NCBI RefSeq assembly: GCF_001941425.1
Contig: NZ_CP009244.1
Span: 2,170,001 to 2,234,000, forward strand
Reading direction: 5' to 3'
DNA length: 64,000 nucleotides
Source: Corynebacterium ammoniagenes DSM 20306
GTDB taxonomy: Bacteria > Actinomycetota > Actinomycetes > Mycobacteriales > Mycobacteriaceae
Both the position numbers and the translations under genes were made by a program. Position 1 is the first letter of the stretch, and each line of letters begins with the position of its first letter. Shown in pieces: positions 1 through 8,011 of the stretch. The notes under the pieces were generated by a model, which had not been told where the DNA came from, searched no databases, and was given only the letters and a program-made list of their open reading frames with translations.

Positions 1-36
1 TGCGGAACCGTCGTGGTGGCGCGGTAATCTATCCAC

Positions 37-792
37 ATGAGTCTTTCAGCAAATTCTTCGCATTTACCCCGCCCAGTGACCTTGATTGGCGGCGGCCCAG
101 GCGCCTGGGATTTAATCACTGTGCGCGGCATGCATGCCTTGCAGGACGCTGATGTGATTCTCACGGATCATCTGGGTCCGGCGCCAGAATTGGACAAGCT
201 CTGCGATGTGGACAATAAAGAAATTATTGACGTGTCCAAGCTGCCTTATAAAAAATCGGTGTCGCAAGAACGCATTAATGAGTTGCTGATTTCCCACGCG
301 CGCGCGGGAAAGACTGTTGCGCGCCTCAAGGGTGGAGATCCTTTTGTTTTCGGCCGCGGTTTTGAAGAAGTTCAAGCTTTGGCCGAAGCAGGCATTGCCA
401 CGGAAATCATCCCAGGCGTGACCTCCGCAGTGTCCGTGCCAGCTAGCGCTGGTATCCCCGTTACCCAGCGCGGAATCGTGCACGCCTTTACGGTGGTCTC
501 CGGGCACTTGCCACCCGGCCATGAAAAAAGCTTGGTTGATTGGACAGCCCTAGCGCAGTCGGGCGCGACCTTGAGCATCATTATGGGCGTGCGCAATGCC
601 GGCGCTATCGCCGATGCCCTTCTCGCAGGAGGCCTGGCCGGCACCACCCCGGCGGCAATTATTGAAAACGGCACCTTAGAAGAAGAGCGCGTTATCAACA
701 CCACGCTGGCCCAGCTAGGGCAAAAGACTGCCGAGGCCAATATTGTGCCTCCAGCAGTCTTCGTAATTGGTGATGTCGCGGGCTTGAGCTAG
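37..792 (+). CDS. cobA: Uroporphyrinogen-III C-methyltransferase (SUMT)
   Basis: Transfers two methyl groups from S-adenosylmethionine to uroporphyrinogen III to give precorrin-2, the branch point to siroheme and cobalamin. The 251-aa protein is a single SUMT domain: the N-terminal GGGPGAWDLITVRG loop binds SAM, followed by RLKGGDPFVFGRG and EIIPGVTSA, all typical of the family. It lacks the extra dehydrogenase/ferrochelatase domain of CysG. It is convergent with cysZ and overlaps its stop by 4 bp. Siroheme is the cofactor of the adjacent sulfite reductase CysI, so the location makes sense. A TAATCT hexamer at 25-30 lies 6 nt before the ATG, suggesting a leaderless mRNA. Confidence 0.93.
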   Translation: MSLSANSSHLPRPVTLIGGGPGAWDLITVRGMHALQDADVILTDHLGPAPELDKLCDVDNKEIIDVSKLPYKKSVSQERINELLISHARAGKTVARLKGGDPFVFGRGFEEVQALAEAGIATEIIPGVTSAVSVPASAGIPVTQRGIVHAFTVVSGHLPPGHEKSLVDWTALAQSGATLSIIMGVRNAGAIADALLAGGLAGTTPAAIIENGTLEEERVINTTLAQLGQKTAEANIVPPAVFVIGDVAGLS

Positions 793-1739
793 CCGGTAGT
801 TGCCCCTTCGTGGGTGCGCACAGCTGGCGCATCCGCAGCGGCTGCTTCTTCGGCTGCGAGAGCTTCCGCGCGCTGGGCGCGAGCTTTCCTATGCCCGCGA
901 ATGGTCGCGCCAATTCCCAGCGCAACAATCGCGACGTGGATAATCACGACCCACGGCGTCGACGGTGCAAATCCCAATCCCTCATAGACATTGGAGATAT
1001 TCAGCGCCGCAATCGCTGTACCCACGAACCCGCCGAGCATGATGGGGTTCAATCGTGAGACCATCCACGCAGCCAGTGGTGCGGCAATCGAACCGCCAAT
1101 GAGCATGGCGACAATCGCACCGAGATGCGCGACGATGTCCTCCCACAAGCCAAACGCAAAGCCGATGATTGCGCCCAAGGTGACAAGAAATTCGGCAGCG
1201 GAGACCGTACCCACAATGCGTCGAGGCTTATCCCGGCCGGCCGCCATTAGCGTGGAGGTCGTCACCGGGCCCCATCCCCCGCCGCCGGTGGCATCGACCA
1301 TGCCGCCGACAGAGCCCAGGGCGACTAGAAAGGGCGTGGCGTGCGGGCGGTTGGCAATTGTGCGTTTGATATTCCCGCGGCTAAAGCGCCAAATCAGGTT
1401 AATCGCAATCAGCACCAACAGCGCGGAGGTCACCGGTTGGGCGGCTTCGAGGGAAAGATTTGATAATAAGGTCGCACCAATAAATGCGGCGATGGCTCCG
1501 GGAATGGCGAGGGAAAAGACAATTTTCCAATCCACATTGCCAAAGCGCCAGTGGCTAAACCCGGACACTAATGTAGTGCCAAGCTCGGCGGCGTGAACCA
1601 CCGCAGACGCTTGCGCGGGCCCCAGACCGGCGAGGAAAATGAGGAGAGTGGTGGAGGTAACACCGAAGCCCATGCCAATTCCGCCGTCGACTAGTTGCGC
1701 AGCAAAGCCTGCTAAAGCAATAAAAATGAGCGTGGGCAT
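789..1739 (-). CDS. cysZ: TauE/SafE-family permease, CysZ-like
   Basis: Polytopic membrane protein of 316 aa with about eight hydrophobic segments and the family's two repeated halves (GFAAQLVDGGIGMGFG near the N-terminus, GSVGGMVDATGGGGWGP in the middle). The C-terminal ~40 residues are a charged, Ala-rich cytoplasmic tail. TauE/SafE proteins move sulfite, sulfonates or sulfate. As the last gene of the cysI-cysX-cysY-cysZ string, starting 9 nt after the cysY stop, it corresponds to the putative sulfate/sulfite carrier CysZ of C. glutamicum. The substrate is inferred from context, and import versus export cannot be read from sequence. Confidence 0.85.
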   Translation of the reverse strand: MPTLIFIALAGFAAQLVDGGIGMGFGVTSTTLLIFLAGLGPAQASAVVHAAELGTTLVSGFSHWRFGNVDWKIVFSLAIPGAIAAFIGATLLSNLSLEAAQPVTSALLVLIAINLIWRFSRGNIKRTIANRPHATPFLVALGSVGGMVDATGGGGWGPVTTSTLMAAGRDKPRRIVGTVSAAEFLVTLGAIIGFAFGLWEDIVAHLGAIVAMLIGGSIAAPLAAWMVSRLNPIMLGGFVGTAIAALNISNVYEGLGFAPSTPWVVIIHVAIVALGIGATIRGHRKARAQRAEALAAEEAAAADAPAVRTHEGATTG

Positions 1740-1748
1740 GTCTTCATC

Positions 1749-2519
1749 CTAAGTATATTGGGGCACGCGCGCTGATCTTTCAGCCAGGGTGCGTTGAATT
1801 TGAATAAGGCGGGGAGCTAAAACGTCCGCTAAATGCGAACCTAAGGGGACGGAACTGGTGATGTAGGAGCCCGTGGTGTGCATAATCTCTGGCAACGCGG
1901 CATTCGCGGCATCAAGCAGCAGACCATCGGTGACAAACAGCGGCAAGAGGTGGATGCGCGGGTGCGCACTAGCTTGCAGCTGCAGGCCTTTGGTCCCCCA
2001 CAGATAACCCGCGCGGCCAGCGCCGGGGGTGGCAAATAAAGTGCTGGTTTGAAAGCCGGTGGCATCGGCCAGTCGCACGGCTAGGCGTACCACTGACTCA
2101 TTGGCCGCCACATTCGACGAACCCACGGCGTACACAATCACGTGGGGGTTATCCCCTTGCGCGATATCTTTGTTCAGCCGCCGGGCTAGCTGCTGCAGAA
2201 TGTCACCTCCCGTACCTAAGCCCGGGGCGGGATGTAGCTCCACACCACTGGCGTGTTCGGCTTGTGCCAGCACATCCGGCACGTCGTAGCGCATGTGAAA
2301 CCCATTGGTAAATAGCAACGGCAGCAACGTGGCCCGGTCAAAGCCGTGCTCGCGGAGGTGCAGGGTGGCATCGACAAGCGAAGGCGTATCAAATTCCAGG
2401 TGCGCGGATTGCCCGTATGCCCCGGTTAAATCTGAAGTGCGGGCAACAAGCTTATCGATGCCCCCTGCCGCCTTCGGATGCCTAGAACCATGGGAGAGCG
2501 CGATAAATGCGTGATTCAT
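1749..2519 (-). CDS. cysY: Sirohydrochlorin ferrochelatase-like protein (CbiX/CysY)
   Basis: 256-aa protein made of two CbiX-type halves. The first begins with ALSHGSRHP, carrying the metal-binding His of the family, and has LLPLLFTNGFHMRYDVP. The second half has a parallel LLPLFVTDGLLLDAA. The predicted reaction is insertion of ferrous iron into sirohydrochlorin to give siroheme for CysI. Its start overlaps the cysX stop (ATGA-type overlap at 2516-2519), so the genes are translationally coupled. The neighbouring cobA supplies precorrin-2. No separate precorrin-2 dehydrogenase is visible in the window. Confidence 0.85.
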   Translation of the reverse strand: MNHAFIALSHGSRHPKAAGGIDKLVARTSDLTGAYGQSAHLEFDTPSLVDATLHLREHGFDRATLLPLLFTNGFHMRYDVPDVLAQAEHASGVELHPAPGLGTGGDILQQLARRLNKDIAQGDNPHVIVYAVGSSNVAANESVVRLAVRLADATGFQTSTLFATPGAGRAGYLWGTKGLQLQASAHPRIHLLPLFVTDGLLLDAANAALPEIMHTTGSYITSSVPLGSHLADVLAPRLIQIQRTLAERSARVPQYT

Positions 2520-2755
2520 AGTTCATGGCCTTTCCTTTTCAAGGAATTGGCAAGAGCCTCGTGCGAGGACCGTGCTTGCTGCGGCTGCACCGGCGGGTCA
2601 TTTTGGCCGTGAAATTGAACGGAGAAGACCCGCAGGCAGTCTTGGCATGCCCACGCGAACTCTGTTTCTTCATCCGGAAACAGCAGCTCACTGGCGCAAT
2701 ACGGGCAGTGCAGCGGATGGTTTCGGTTCGGATTGGGTTCGCGGCGAAATCTCAT
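2516..2755 (-). CDS. cysX: Small zinc-ribbon protein CysX
   Basis: 79-aa protein with two CxxC knuckles (CPYC near residue 18 and CQDC near residue 37), which together form a rubredoxin-like or zinc-ribbon fold. The C-terminal half is polar and probably unstructured. It overlaps the cysI stop codon by 4 nt (ATGA) and the cysY start by 4 nt, so it is embedded in the sulfite-reductase operon. C. glutamicum CysX sits in the same place and was proposed as a ferredoxin-like electron carrier for CysI. The CxxC spacing seen here would equally suit a structural zinc site, so the electron-carrier role is inference. Confidence 0.82.
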   Translation of the reverse strand: MRFRREPNPNRNHPLHCPYCASELLFPDEETEFAWACQDCLRVFSVQFHGQNDPPVQPQQARSSHEALANSLKRKGHEL

Positions 2756-4431
2756 GACAGATCCTCATCCTCGGCACGCAACGCCCAGTCGCGGAATTGC
2801 TCGCCGGGGTGGCGCTGGTTTTTGAAGTTCGTGAGCACTCGCGTGACATATTCGGTGACTTCGGTGCCCTTGACCTTGTGCCCGCGCAGTTTGCGGCCAA
2901 AATCAGGGTCAAGCCCCATGGCGCCACCTAAGTGCACCTGGAAACCTTCGATGCGGTTGCCGTCTTCATCAGTTAGCGTTTGGCCCTTGAAACCAATATC
3001 GGCAACTTGGGTGCGCGCGCAGGAGTTCGGGCAGCCGTTGAGCGTAATCGAAATCGGCACGTCCAAATCCCCGATGACTTCTTCCAAATCATCGACGAGT
3101 TCAATCGCGCGGGACTTGGTGGTGGTGTGCGCAAGCTTGCAAAATTCCAGGCCGGTGCAGCTCATAACCCCGCGGCGAAACTCCGAAGGCTTGGGGTAAA
3201 GGCCGGTTTCTTCCAATGCCTTGGACAAAGGCTCGATGTCTTCTTCACGCACATCCAAAAAGAGCAGTTCTTTCATCGGGGTGGTGCGCACGCGCTCGAT
3301 GCCAAAGGATTCTGCGACCTCGGCGATAGCAACCAGCTGCTCACCCGTGGTGTGCCCAACTGTGGGTTTTACGCCCACGTAGAAGTTGCCATCTTGCTGC
3401 TTGTGCACGCCGACGTGGTCACGGTTGCCCATGTGCGGGACGGTAGGAATGCCATCTTGCAGCGGTGATTCTAAGTATTCGTCTTCGAGTACCTGACGGA
3501 ATTTTTGAATTCCCCACTGCGCGACGAGGAATTTGAGACGGGCGCGGTTGCGCAGGCGGCGGAAACCGTAGTCGCGGAAGATAGAGACCACGCCGTGCCA
3601 GACCTCTGGGACTCGCTCCAGTGGGACGAAGGCGCCGATAGATTGCGCCAGCATCGGGTTGGTGGATAGCCCGCCGCCGACGAAGCAATCAAAGCCAGGG
3701 CCATATTCTGGGTGGTTAGTGCCGACAAAGGACACGTCCTGGATCTCATGCGTCACGTCCTGGCGGGCGTTGCCGGAAATAGCCGTCTTAAACTTGCGCG
3801 GCAGGTTTTGTACGTCCTCGCGGTGAAGATACTCATTGACGATGGTCTCTATCGCCGGGGTGGCGTCAATAATTTCATCTTCTGCAACGCCTGCGACCGG
3901 CGAGCCCAAAATCACGCGTGGGACGTCGCCGCAACCCATCATGGTGGACAGTCCTACCGCTTCCAAGCGCTCCCAGATTTCGGGCATATCCTCGATGCGA
4001 ATCCAGTGCAACTGGATGTTTTGACGGTCGGTGAAGTCTGCGGTCGAGCGCGCAAATTCCTTGGAGATTTCTCCGACGACGCGGAACTGCTCAGGTGTGG
4101 CACGTCCGCCATCGAAGCGGATGCGCAGCATGAAATATTCATCTTGCAGTTCCGAGTTCGGGACTTGTCCCGTAAGCTCGCCACCAAGGTTTTGCTTACG
4201 CTGGGTATAAATCCCCAACCACTTAAAGCGTGGGGCTAAATCCTCCGGTGGGATAGAGGCGAAGCCTTGCTTGGAGTAAATATCAATAACGCGCTGTTTC
4301 GCGGAAAAGCCAGGATCTTCCTGCTTGATGCGCTCATCGTTATTGAGCGGTTCCATTCCGTCAATCTTCCACTGCCCTTCCGGTTTGGGAGTGCGGCGTG
4401 GACGTGGCTTTTTATTTGTCGCAATGGTCAT
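2752..4431 (-). CDS. cysI: Ferredoxin-dependent assimilatory sulfite reductase
   Basis: Six-electron reduction of sulfite to sulfide using a coupled siroheme and [4Fe-4S] cluster. The 559-aa protein carries two ferrite/sulfite-reductase half domains. The cluster ligands are visible as C425 and C431 (SCTGLEFCKLA) and C467 and C471 (NGCPNSCAR). Length and motifs match the actinobacterial NirA/CysI family, which takes electrons from ferredoxin and needs no CysJ. The ATG follows AGGAACC at 4434-4440. First gene of the cysI-cysX-cysY-cysZ operon. A perfect McbR-type operator lies 68-83 bp upstream, implying repression when methionine/cysteine metabolites are plentiful. Confidence 0.95.
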   Translation of the reverse strand: MTIATNKKPRPRRTPKPEGQWKIDGMEPLNNDERIKQEDPGFSAKQRVIDIYSKQGFASIPPEDLAPRFKWLGIYTQRKQNLGGELTGQVPNSELQDEYFMLRIRFDGGRATPEQFRVVGEISKEFARSTADFTDRQNIQLHWIRIEDMPEIWERLEAVGLSTMMGCGDVPRVILGSPVAGVAEDEIIDATPAIETIVNEYLHREDVQNLPRKFKTAISGNARQDVTHEIQDVSFVGTNHPEYGPGFDCFVGGGLSTNPMLAQSIGAFVPLERVPEVWHGVVSIFRDYGFRRLRNRARLKFLVAQWGIQKFRQVLEDEYLESPLQDGIPTVPHMGNRDHVGVHKQQDGNFYVGVKPTVGHTTGEQLVAIAEVAESFGIERVRTTPMKELLFLDVREEDIEPLSKALEETGLYPKPSEFRRGVMSCTGLEFCKLAHTTTKSRAIELVDDLEEVIGDLDVPISITLNGCPNSCARTQVADIGFKGQTLTDEDGNRIEGFQVHLGGAMGLDPDFGRKLRGHKVKGTEVTEYVTRVLTNFKNQRHPGEQFRDWALRAEDEDLS

Positions 4432-4498
4432 GTGGTTCCTAACGTGGGAGGTAAATCGTTTAGAACAAACCTATCCACACCACTTAGTTCATACAATA

Positions 4499-4514
4499 TA
4501 GACTGATTGGTCTA
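4499..4514. promoter_or_regulatory. McbR operator upstream of cysI
   Basis: TAGAC-TGATTG-GTCTA, an exact match to the inverted repeat TAGAC-N6-GTCTA bound by McbR, the corynebacterial methionine/cysteine biosynthesis repressor. It is extended by TA on each side, giving a 20-bp dyad from 4497 to 4516. It sits 68-83 bp before the cysI start codon, where it would overlap or abut the promoter. Confidence 0.88.
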
Positions 4515-4596
4515 TATTTTTATTCAGGTTTTCCAACGCCGCAAGCAGCACGGATGCGCAAACCGCGAACCGAATATAAAGATGCATAAAACCACG

Positions 4597-4633
4597 AAAC
4601 TCGCCGGCACCAACGAGCGTGCACGGCGAGTTT
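4597..4633 (-). terminator. Intrinsic terminator after manB
   Basis: AAACTCGCCG at 4597-4606 pairs with CGGCGAGTTT at 4624-4633, a 10-bp perfect stem with a 17-nt loop. It lies 29 nt after the manB stop codon in the transcribed direction, and a T-rich stretch follows on the minus strand. Confidence 0.75.
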
Positions 4634-4661
4634 TATTGTGAGTTAGCGTTAGCCAAATACC

Positions 4662-6029
4662 TTAAGCGCGGATGATTCCCAGCACTTTATTGACGATGTC
4701 ATCGACTTCGTTTTGGGTCTTAGCCTCGACATTTAGGCGAAGCAGGGGTTCGGTATTGGACGCGCGGACGTTGAACCAGGCATCGGTTCCTGCCAGCTGC
4801 ACGGTCACGCCATCAAGACGGTCTACAGACTCAATCTCGTCGGCCATCTCATCCAAGATTGCCTGCTGGCTGGCTGCCTGATCCGACACGGTGGAGTTAA
4901 TTTCACCGGAGGCAAAGTAACGGGAATACTGCGCCATGAGCTCCGAAAGAGACTGATCGGTCTGTCCGAGGGCGGCCAAGACGTGCAGCGCTGCGAGCAT
5001 ACCGGAGTCAGCATTCCAGAATTCCTGGAAGTAGTAGTGCGCGGAGTGCTCGCCGCCGAAGACAGCCGAATGCTCTGCCATCTGGGACTTGATGAAGGAG
5101 TGGCCCACGCGCGTGCGCACTGGGGTGCCACCGTGCTCGGTGACCAATTCCGGCACAGTCTTGGAGGTAATCAGGTTGTGGATGATGGTGGAGCCGGGGA
5201 ATTTGTCCAAGTAGCGCTCGGCAACCAAGGCACAAATAGCCGATGGGGAGACGGGATCGCCCTTTTCATCAACCACGAAGCAACGGTCCGCGTCACCATC
5301 GAAAGCTAGGCCGATATCGGCGCCTTGCTCAACGACGAATTTTTGCAGATCCACCAGGTTCTTCGGATCGAGTGGGTTGGCTTCGTGGTTGGGGAAGGTG
5401 CCGTCGAGCTCGAAGTACAGCGGACGGACATCGAAAGGCAAGGCGTCAAAGACCGCTGGCACGGTGTGCCCACCCATGCCATTGGCGGCATCCACGGCGA
5501 CAACCAGTGGGCGGGAGGACTTCAAATCCACCAGCTCGTTGAGGAATGTGGCGTAATCACCCAAGATGTCGCGGTGCGAAATGGAACCGGGCTGGACATC
5601 GGCAGGCGCAATGCCTTCGACCATCTTGTCTTTAATCTCTGCCAGACCCGTTGCCTCACCCACCGGTGTTGCGCCCTTGCGGCACAATTTGATGCCGTTG
5701 TACTGGGCTGGATTGTGGGATGCGGTAAACATTGCGCCGGCGCAGTTGAAGGTGCCGGCTGCAAAATACAGCTGGTCTGTGGCGCACAGGCCCAGCTGAA
5801 TGACGTCCAACCCTTGGGAGGTCACGCCTTCGGCAAACGCATCAGCCAACGCGGGCGAGGAAGGACGCATGTCGTGGCCAATGGCAACGGTGGTCTCCCC
5901 CTCCCCGCGAAGCAAGGAAGCAAAAGCGGCTCCTACATCGCGAACGAAGGCTTCATCAATGTCTTGGCCTACGACGCCGCGGACGTCATAGGCTTTAATC
6001 ACGGCATCCAGTGCTTCACGGTTACGCAT
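4662..6029 (-). CDS. manB: Phosphomannomutase/phosphoglucomutase
   Basis: Interconverts mannose-6-phosphate and mannose-1-phosphate for GDP-mannose, needed for lipomannan, lipoarabinomannan and glycoprotein mannosylation. Family signatures are the phosphoserine loop TASHNPAQYNG, the metal loop AFDGDADRCFVVD, the sugar loop GGEHSAHYY and the phosphate loop ASNTEPLLRLNVEA near the C-terminus. The reading frame is open to a TTG at 6038, but the ATG at 6029 is preferred: it gives MRNREALDAVIKAYDVRG, and TAAACT lies 8 nt upstream, a leaderless arrangement. It follows the DUF3499 gene by about 90 nt, the same order as Rv3257c-Rv3258c in mycobacteria. Confidence 0.93.
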   Translation of the reverse strand: MRNREALDAVIKAYDVRGVVGQDIDEAFVRDVGAAFASLLRGEGETTVAIGHDMRPSSPALADAFAEGVTSQGLDVIQLGLCATDQLYFAAGTFNCAGAMFTASHNPAQYNGIKLCRKGATPVGEATGLAEIKDKMVEGIAPADVQPGSISHRDILGDYATFLNELVDLKSSRPLVVAVDAANGMGGHTVPAVFDALPFDVRPLYFELDGTFPNHEANPLDPKNLVDLQKFVVEQGADIGLAFDGDADRCFVVDEKGDPVSPSAICALVAERYLDKFPGSTIIHNLITSKTVPELVTEHGGTPVRTRVGHSFIKSQMAEHSAVFGGEHSAHYYFQEFWNADSGMLAALHVLAALGQTDQSLSELMAQYSRYFASGEINSTVSDQAASQQAILDEMADEIESVDRLDGVTVQLAGTDAWFNVRASNTEPLLRLNVEAKTQNEVDDIVNKVLGIIRA

Positions 6030-6118
6030 AACCCGCAAGTTTAGCCCTAATGAGAATCAAGTTCTCTACAGGGCGAGATATTTATATGATGTGTTGCCCA
6101 CATCATAAGCACGCAGCG

Positions 6119-6571
6119 TTAAGATTCCGGGTCAACATCGGGCACGACAGAAAGGTGCGCGCGGCGGCGTTGATGCGCATCGGCCACGCGGCGCGTGCGA
6201 AATACCGGGTGATTGGAGCGCTGTGGATCAGCGCCATCAAAGTTCGCCTTGTAATCAATCGGGTCTTGGCCGCCGCCGCTGGTCGTGTCATCGACAAGCC
6301 CTGTGGTCACCCGACCTGCTTCGCGCACGGCTTCCGCCAAGGCTAAAAGCTCGTCATCATCATAAAGCTCGATGTGATCGACCCGCAGTAGCTCCCAACC
6401 TTGGGGCGCGGTAATTTTATCGGCGTGATCAGAACACAGATCCCACGAATGCGGGTCTTGCTCTTCTACCAAGGGGCCGACAACTGCGGTCTGCTCGCTG
6501 TAGGCATAGGTCAACGTCGCTACGGCCGGACGGCCGCAGCCAGGGCGGGAACAACGACGAAACTCACTCAC
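6119..6571 (-). CDS. DUF3499 family protein
   Basis: 150-aa protein with an N-terminal Cys cluster (RRCSRPGCGRPAVATLTYAYSE), then WDLCSDHADKITAPQGWELLRV, together likely a zinc site (C-x4-C ... C-x2-H). The C-terminal half is charged and low in structure. This is the actinobacterial DUF3499 family found between whiB2/whcD and manB in mycobacteria and corynebacteria; its function is unknown. It starts at GTG 6571, and TAGACT ends 8 nt upstream with no Shine-Dalgarno, so a leaderless mRNA is likely. Confidence 0.88.
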   Translation of the reverse strand: MSEFRRCSRPGCGRPAVATLTYAYSEQTAVVGPLVEEQDPHSWDLCSDHADKITAPQGWELLRVDHIELYDDDELLALAEAVREAGRVTTGLVDDTTSGGGQDPIDYKANFDGADPQRSNHPVFRTRRVADAHQRRRAHLSVVPDVDPES

Positions 6572-6732
6572 GAGGCTTAAGTCTAAACCCTAACTTGAGA
6601 TTTCGATAGTCTCCCAGCACATCGCCCCCTTCATCAGCGCGCCTACCAGCAATTTTTGGTGCGGGTTTTACCTGCCAACTTGACGTGCGTGGCGCGGCAA
6701 GGAAATTCCTGGACAAGTCTTAGAATATGGGC

Positions 6733-7203
6733 ATGAGTACTGCGCGCAATCACATCCGCCCCGCCCGCGACCGCCATGGCCGCGGACTGCGTGGCCCACT
6801 TTTGCCGCAGCAAACCCCGCGTTTTCGCACGCGCGGGCAGCGCTTTGACATGGAGGTGCTCGAGGCCTACTCCCCCATTCACAATGCCTACCTGGAAGAA
6901 CTACGCGGCCTGGACATCGCCGTGGATACCGTGCCGCGGATGCGCCTGCGCGCGGATATGACCATCTTGCCCGATGACATCGTGGCTGACGGCCCGGTGC
7001 CACTCGGCCGCATCGTGCCAGCCGGTGTCGACGCTGGCGGAAGGCCCACCCGTGCCCGGCTGGTCATTTTCCGCAAACCTATTGAATCACGCTGCGCCAG
7101 CCGCCAAGAACGCGAGGAGCTGCTCAGCGCGGTCCTAACTGCGCTGGTCTCTAATTACCTCAATATTGACCCCGAAGTCATTGATCCCCGATTTAACTGG
7201 TAG
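6733..7203 (+). CDS. Metallopeptidase (zincin-like) family protein without HExxH
   Basis: 156-aa protein of the Zincin_1/DUF1025-type family, conserved next to whcD/whiB2 in Actinobacteria (Rv3259 position). The N-terminus is Arg-rich (RDRHGRGLRGPLLP). Where active family members carry an HExxH helix, this protein reads VLTALVSNYLNIDPEVIDP, so no zinc ligands are present and protease activity is unlikely. TAGAAT occupies 6721-6726, directly before an ATG at 6727. The second ATG at 6733 is 6 nt from that hexamer and is the expected leaderless start. Divergent from DUF3499. Confidence 0.82.
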   Translation: MSTARNHIRPARDRHGRGLRGPLLPQQTPRFRTRGQRFDMEVLEAYSPIHNAYLEELRGLDIAVDTVPRMRLRADMTILPDDIVADGPVPLGRIVPAGVDAGGRPTRARLVIFRKPIESRCASRQEREELLSAVLTALVSNYLNIDPEVIDPRFNW

Positions 7204-7322
7204 AAAAAACAACAACCCCACCACAAGGTGAGGTCATGTTGTTTGGAAAAATATATCCCCGACTGCGCTTATTTCAACACCGGTGAAAACCCAGCATCAA
7301 TTCCACGCCCCCTGGGGAATCA

Positions 7323-7622
7323 TTAGCCAATTTGGCGCTTAAGGCGGCGGCGCTCACGGTCTGAGAGCCCACCCCAAATACCAAATCTCTCATCATGCTC
7401 GAGTGCATATTCCAAGCACTCATCGCGGACGGCACAAGCCTGGCAAATGCGCTTCGCCTCACGAGTCGAGCCACCCTTTTCAGGGAAGAACGCCTCCGGG
7501 TCAGTTTGCGCACACAAGGCTTGGTCTTGCCACTCCTGCTCGACGGCACCAAAGAGTTCATCGAGCGTCATCTCTGCAGCAGCACCGCCACGGAGAATGG
7601 CGTTATTGTTTGGTTTGTCCAC
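7323..7622 (-). CDS. whcD: WhiB-family transcriptional regulator WhcD
   Basis: 99-aa Fe-S protein. The four cluster ligands are C37, C60, C63 and C69, followed by the GIWGG turn (81-85) and a basic SDRERRRLKRQIG tail for DNA contact. This is the WhiB2/WhmD/WhcD type, which acts in septation and cell-division control. The start is GTG 7622 because GGAGGAAGG lies 8-10 nt upstream, an unusually strong Shine-Dalgarno for this window; the internal ATG (codon 18) would remove only disordered residues. It sits between the zincin-like gene and manC, as in other corynebacteria. The long upstream region holds a 12-bp palindrome at 7844-7855. Confidence 0.93.
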   Translation of the reverse strand: MDKPNNNAILRGGAAAEMTLDELFGAVEQEWQDQALCAQTDPEAFFPEKGGSTREAKRICQACAVRDECLEYALEHDERFGIWGGLSDRERRRLKRQIG

Positions 7623-7961
7623 GCCGATTCCTTCCTCCGTAGTTGGGTTAAATAATGGATTGTCCTCACGCCACGCACTGGCCGTGCGGCGTAAATAACA
7701 CTGTTGTGATTACACACCGAAACACTAAATACCGTCAACCTGATTTGAAGGAATATTTCTCCCGGACAACAAAACCGCACGTCACTAACCTCAATAGTCA
7801 CACTAGTAACAGGAGTTCATACCCGGGGCTACTTCACGGGGGTACTACATGTAGTGGGGGTTGTGAAAGATGTTAACTATTTTCAGGAAACTACGGCGTG
7901 TCGCGCCACTTTCCCTGTTTTCTGGGATCCAGCTGTGAAACCAGGACGTTACAGTCAGGAA
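7623..7961. other. Long whcD upstream region
   Basis: About 340 bp with no convincing gene. It holds the whcD Shine-Dalgarno (about 7630-7638), an inverted repeat TGTG-N4-CACA near 7703-7714 and the palindrome at 7844-7855. Such a long leader or promoter region is consistent with complex regulation of whcD. Confidence 0.6.
7844..7855. promoter_or_regulatory. 12-bp perfect palindrome upstream of whcD
   Basis: ACTACATGTAGT is self-complementary over 12 bp and is flanked by G-runs (GGGGGT before, GGGGG after). It lies about 222-233 bp before the whcD start codon. It looks like an operator for a dimeric regulator; the regulator is not identifiable from sequence. Confidence 0.5.
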
Positions 7962-8003
7962 AAATAAAAGAAGGACAGTGCCCGTATTCGGCACGTGTCC
8001 TTC
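7962..8003 (-). terminator. Intrinsic terminator after manC
   Basis: GAAGGACA (7970-7977) pairs with TGTCCTTC (7996-8003), with inner GTGCC/GGCAC pairing and a one-base bulge. On the minus strand it is followed by TTTTATTTTT. Begins 9 nt after the manC stop. Confidence 0.9.
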
Positions 8004-8011
8004 CAGAAAAA

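Noticed and set aside
7703..7714. TGTG-ATTA-CACA as a GlxR/CRP site
   Set aside because: Spacer is 4 bp; GlxR sites need 8 bp between the half sites.
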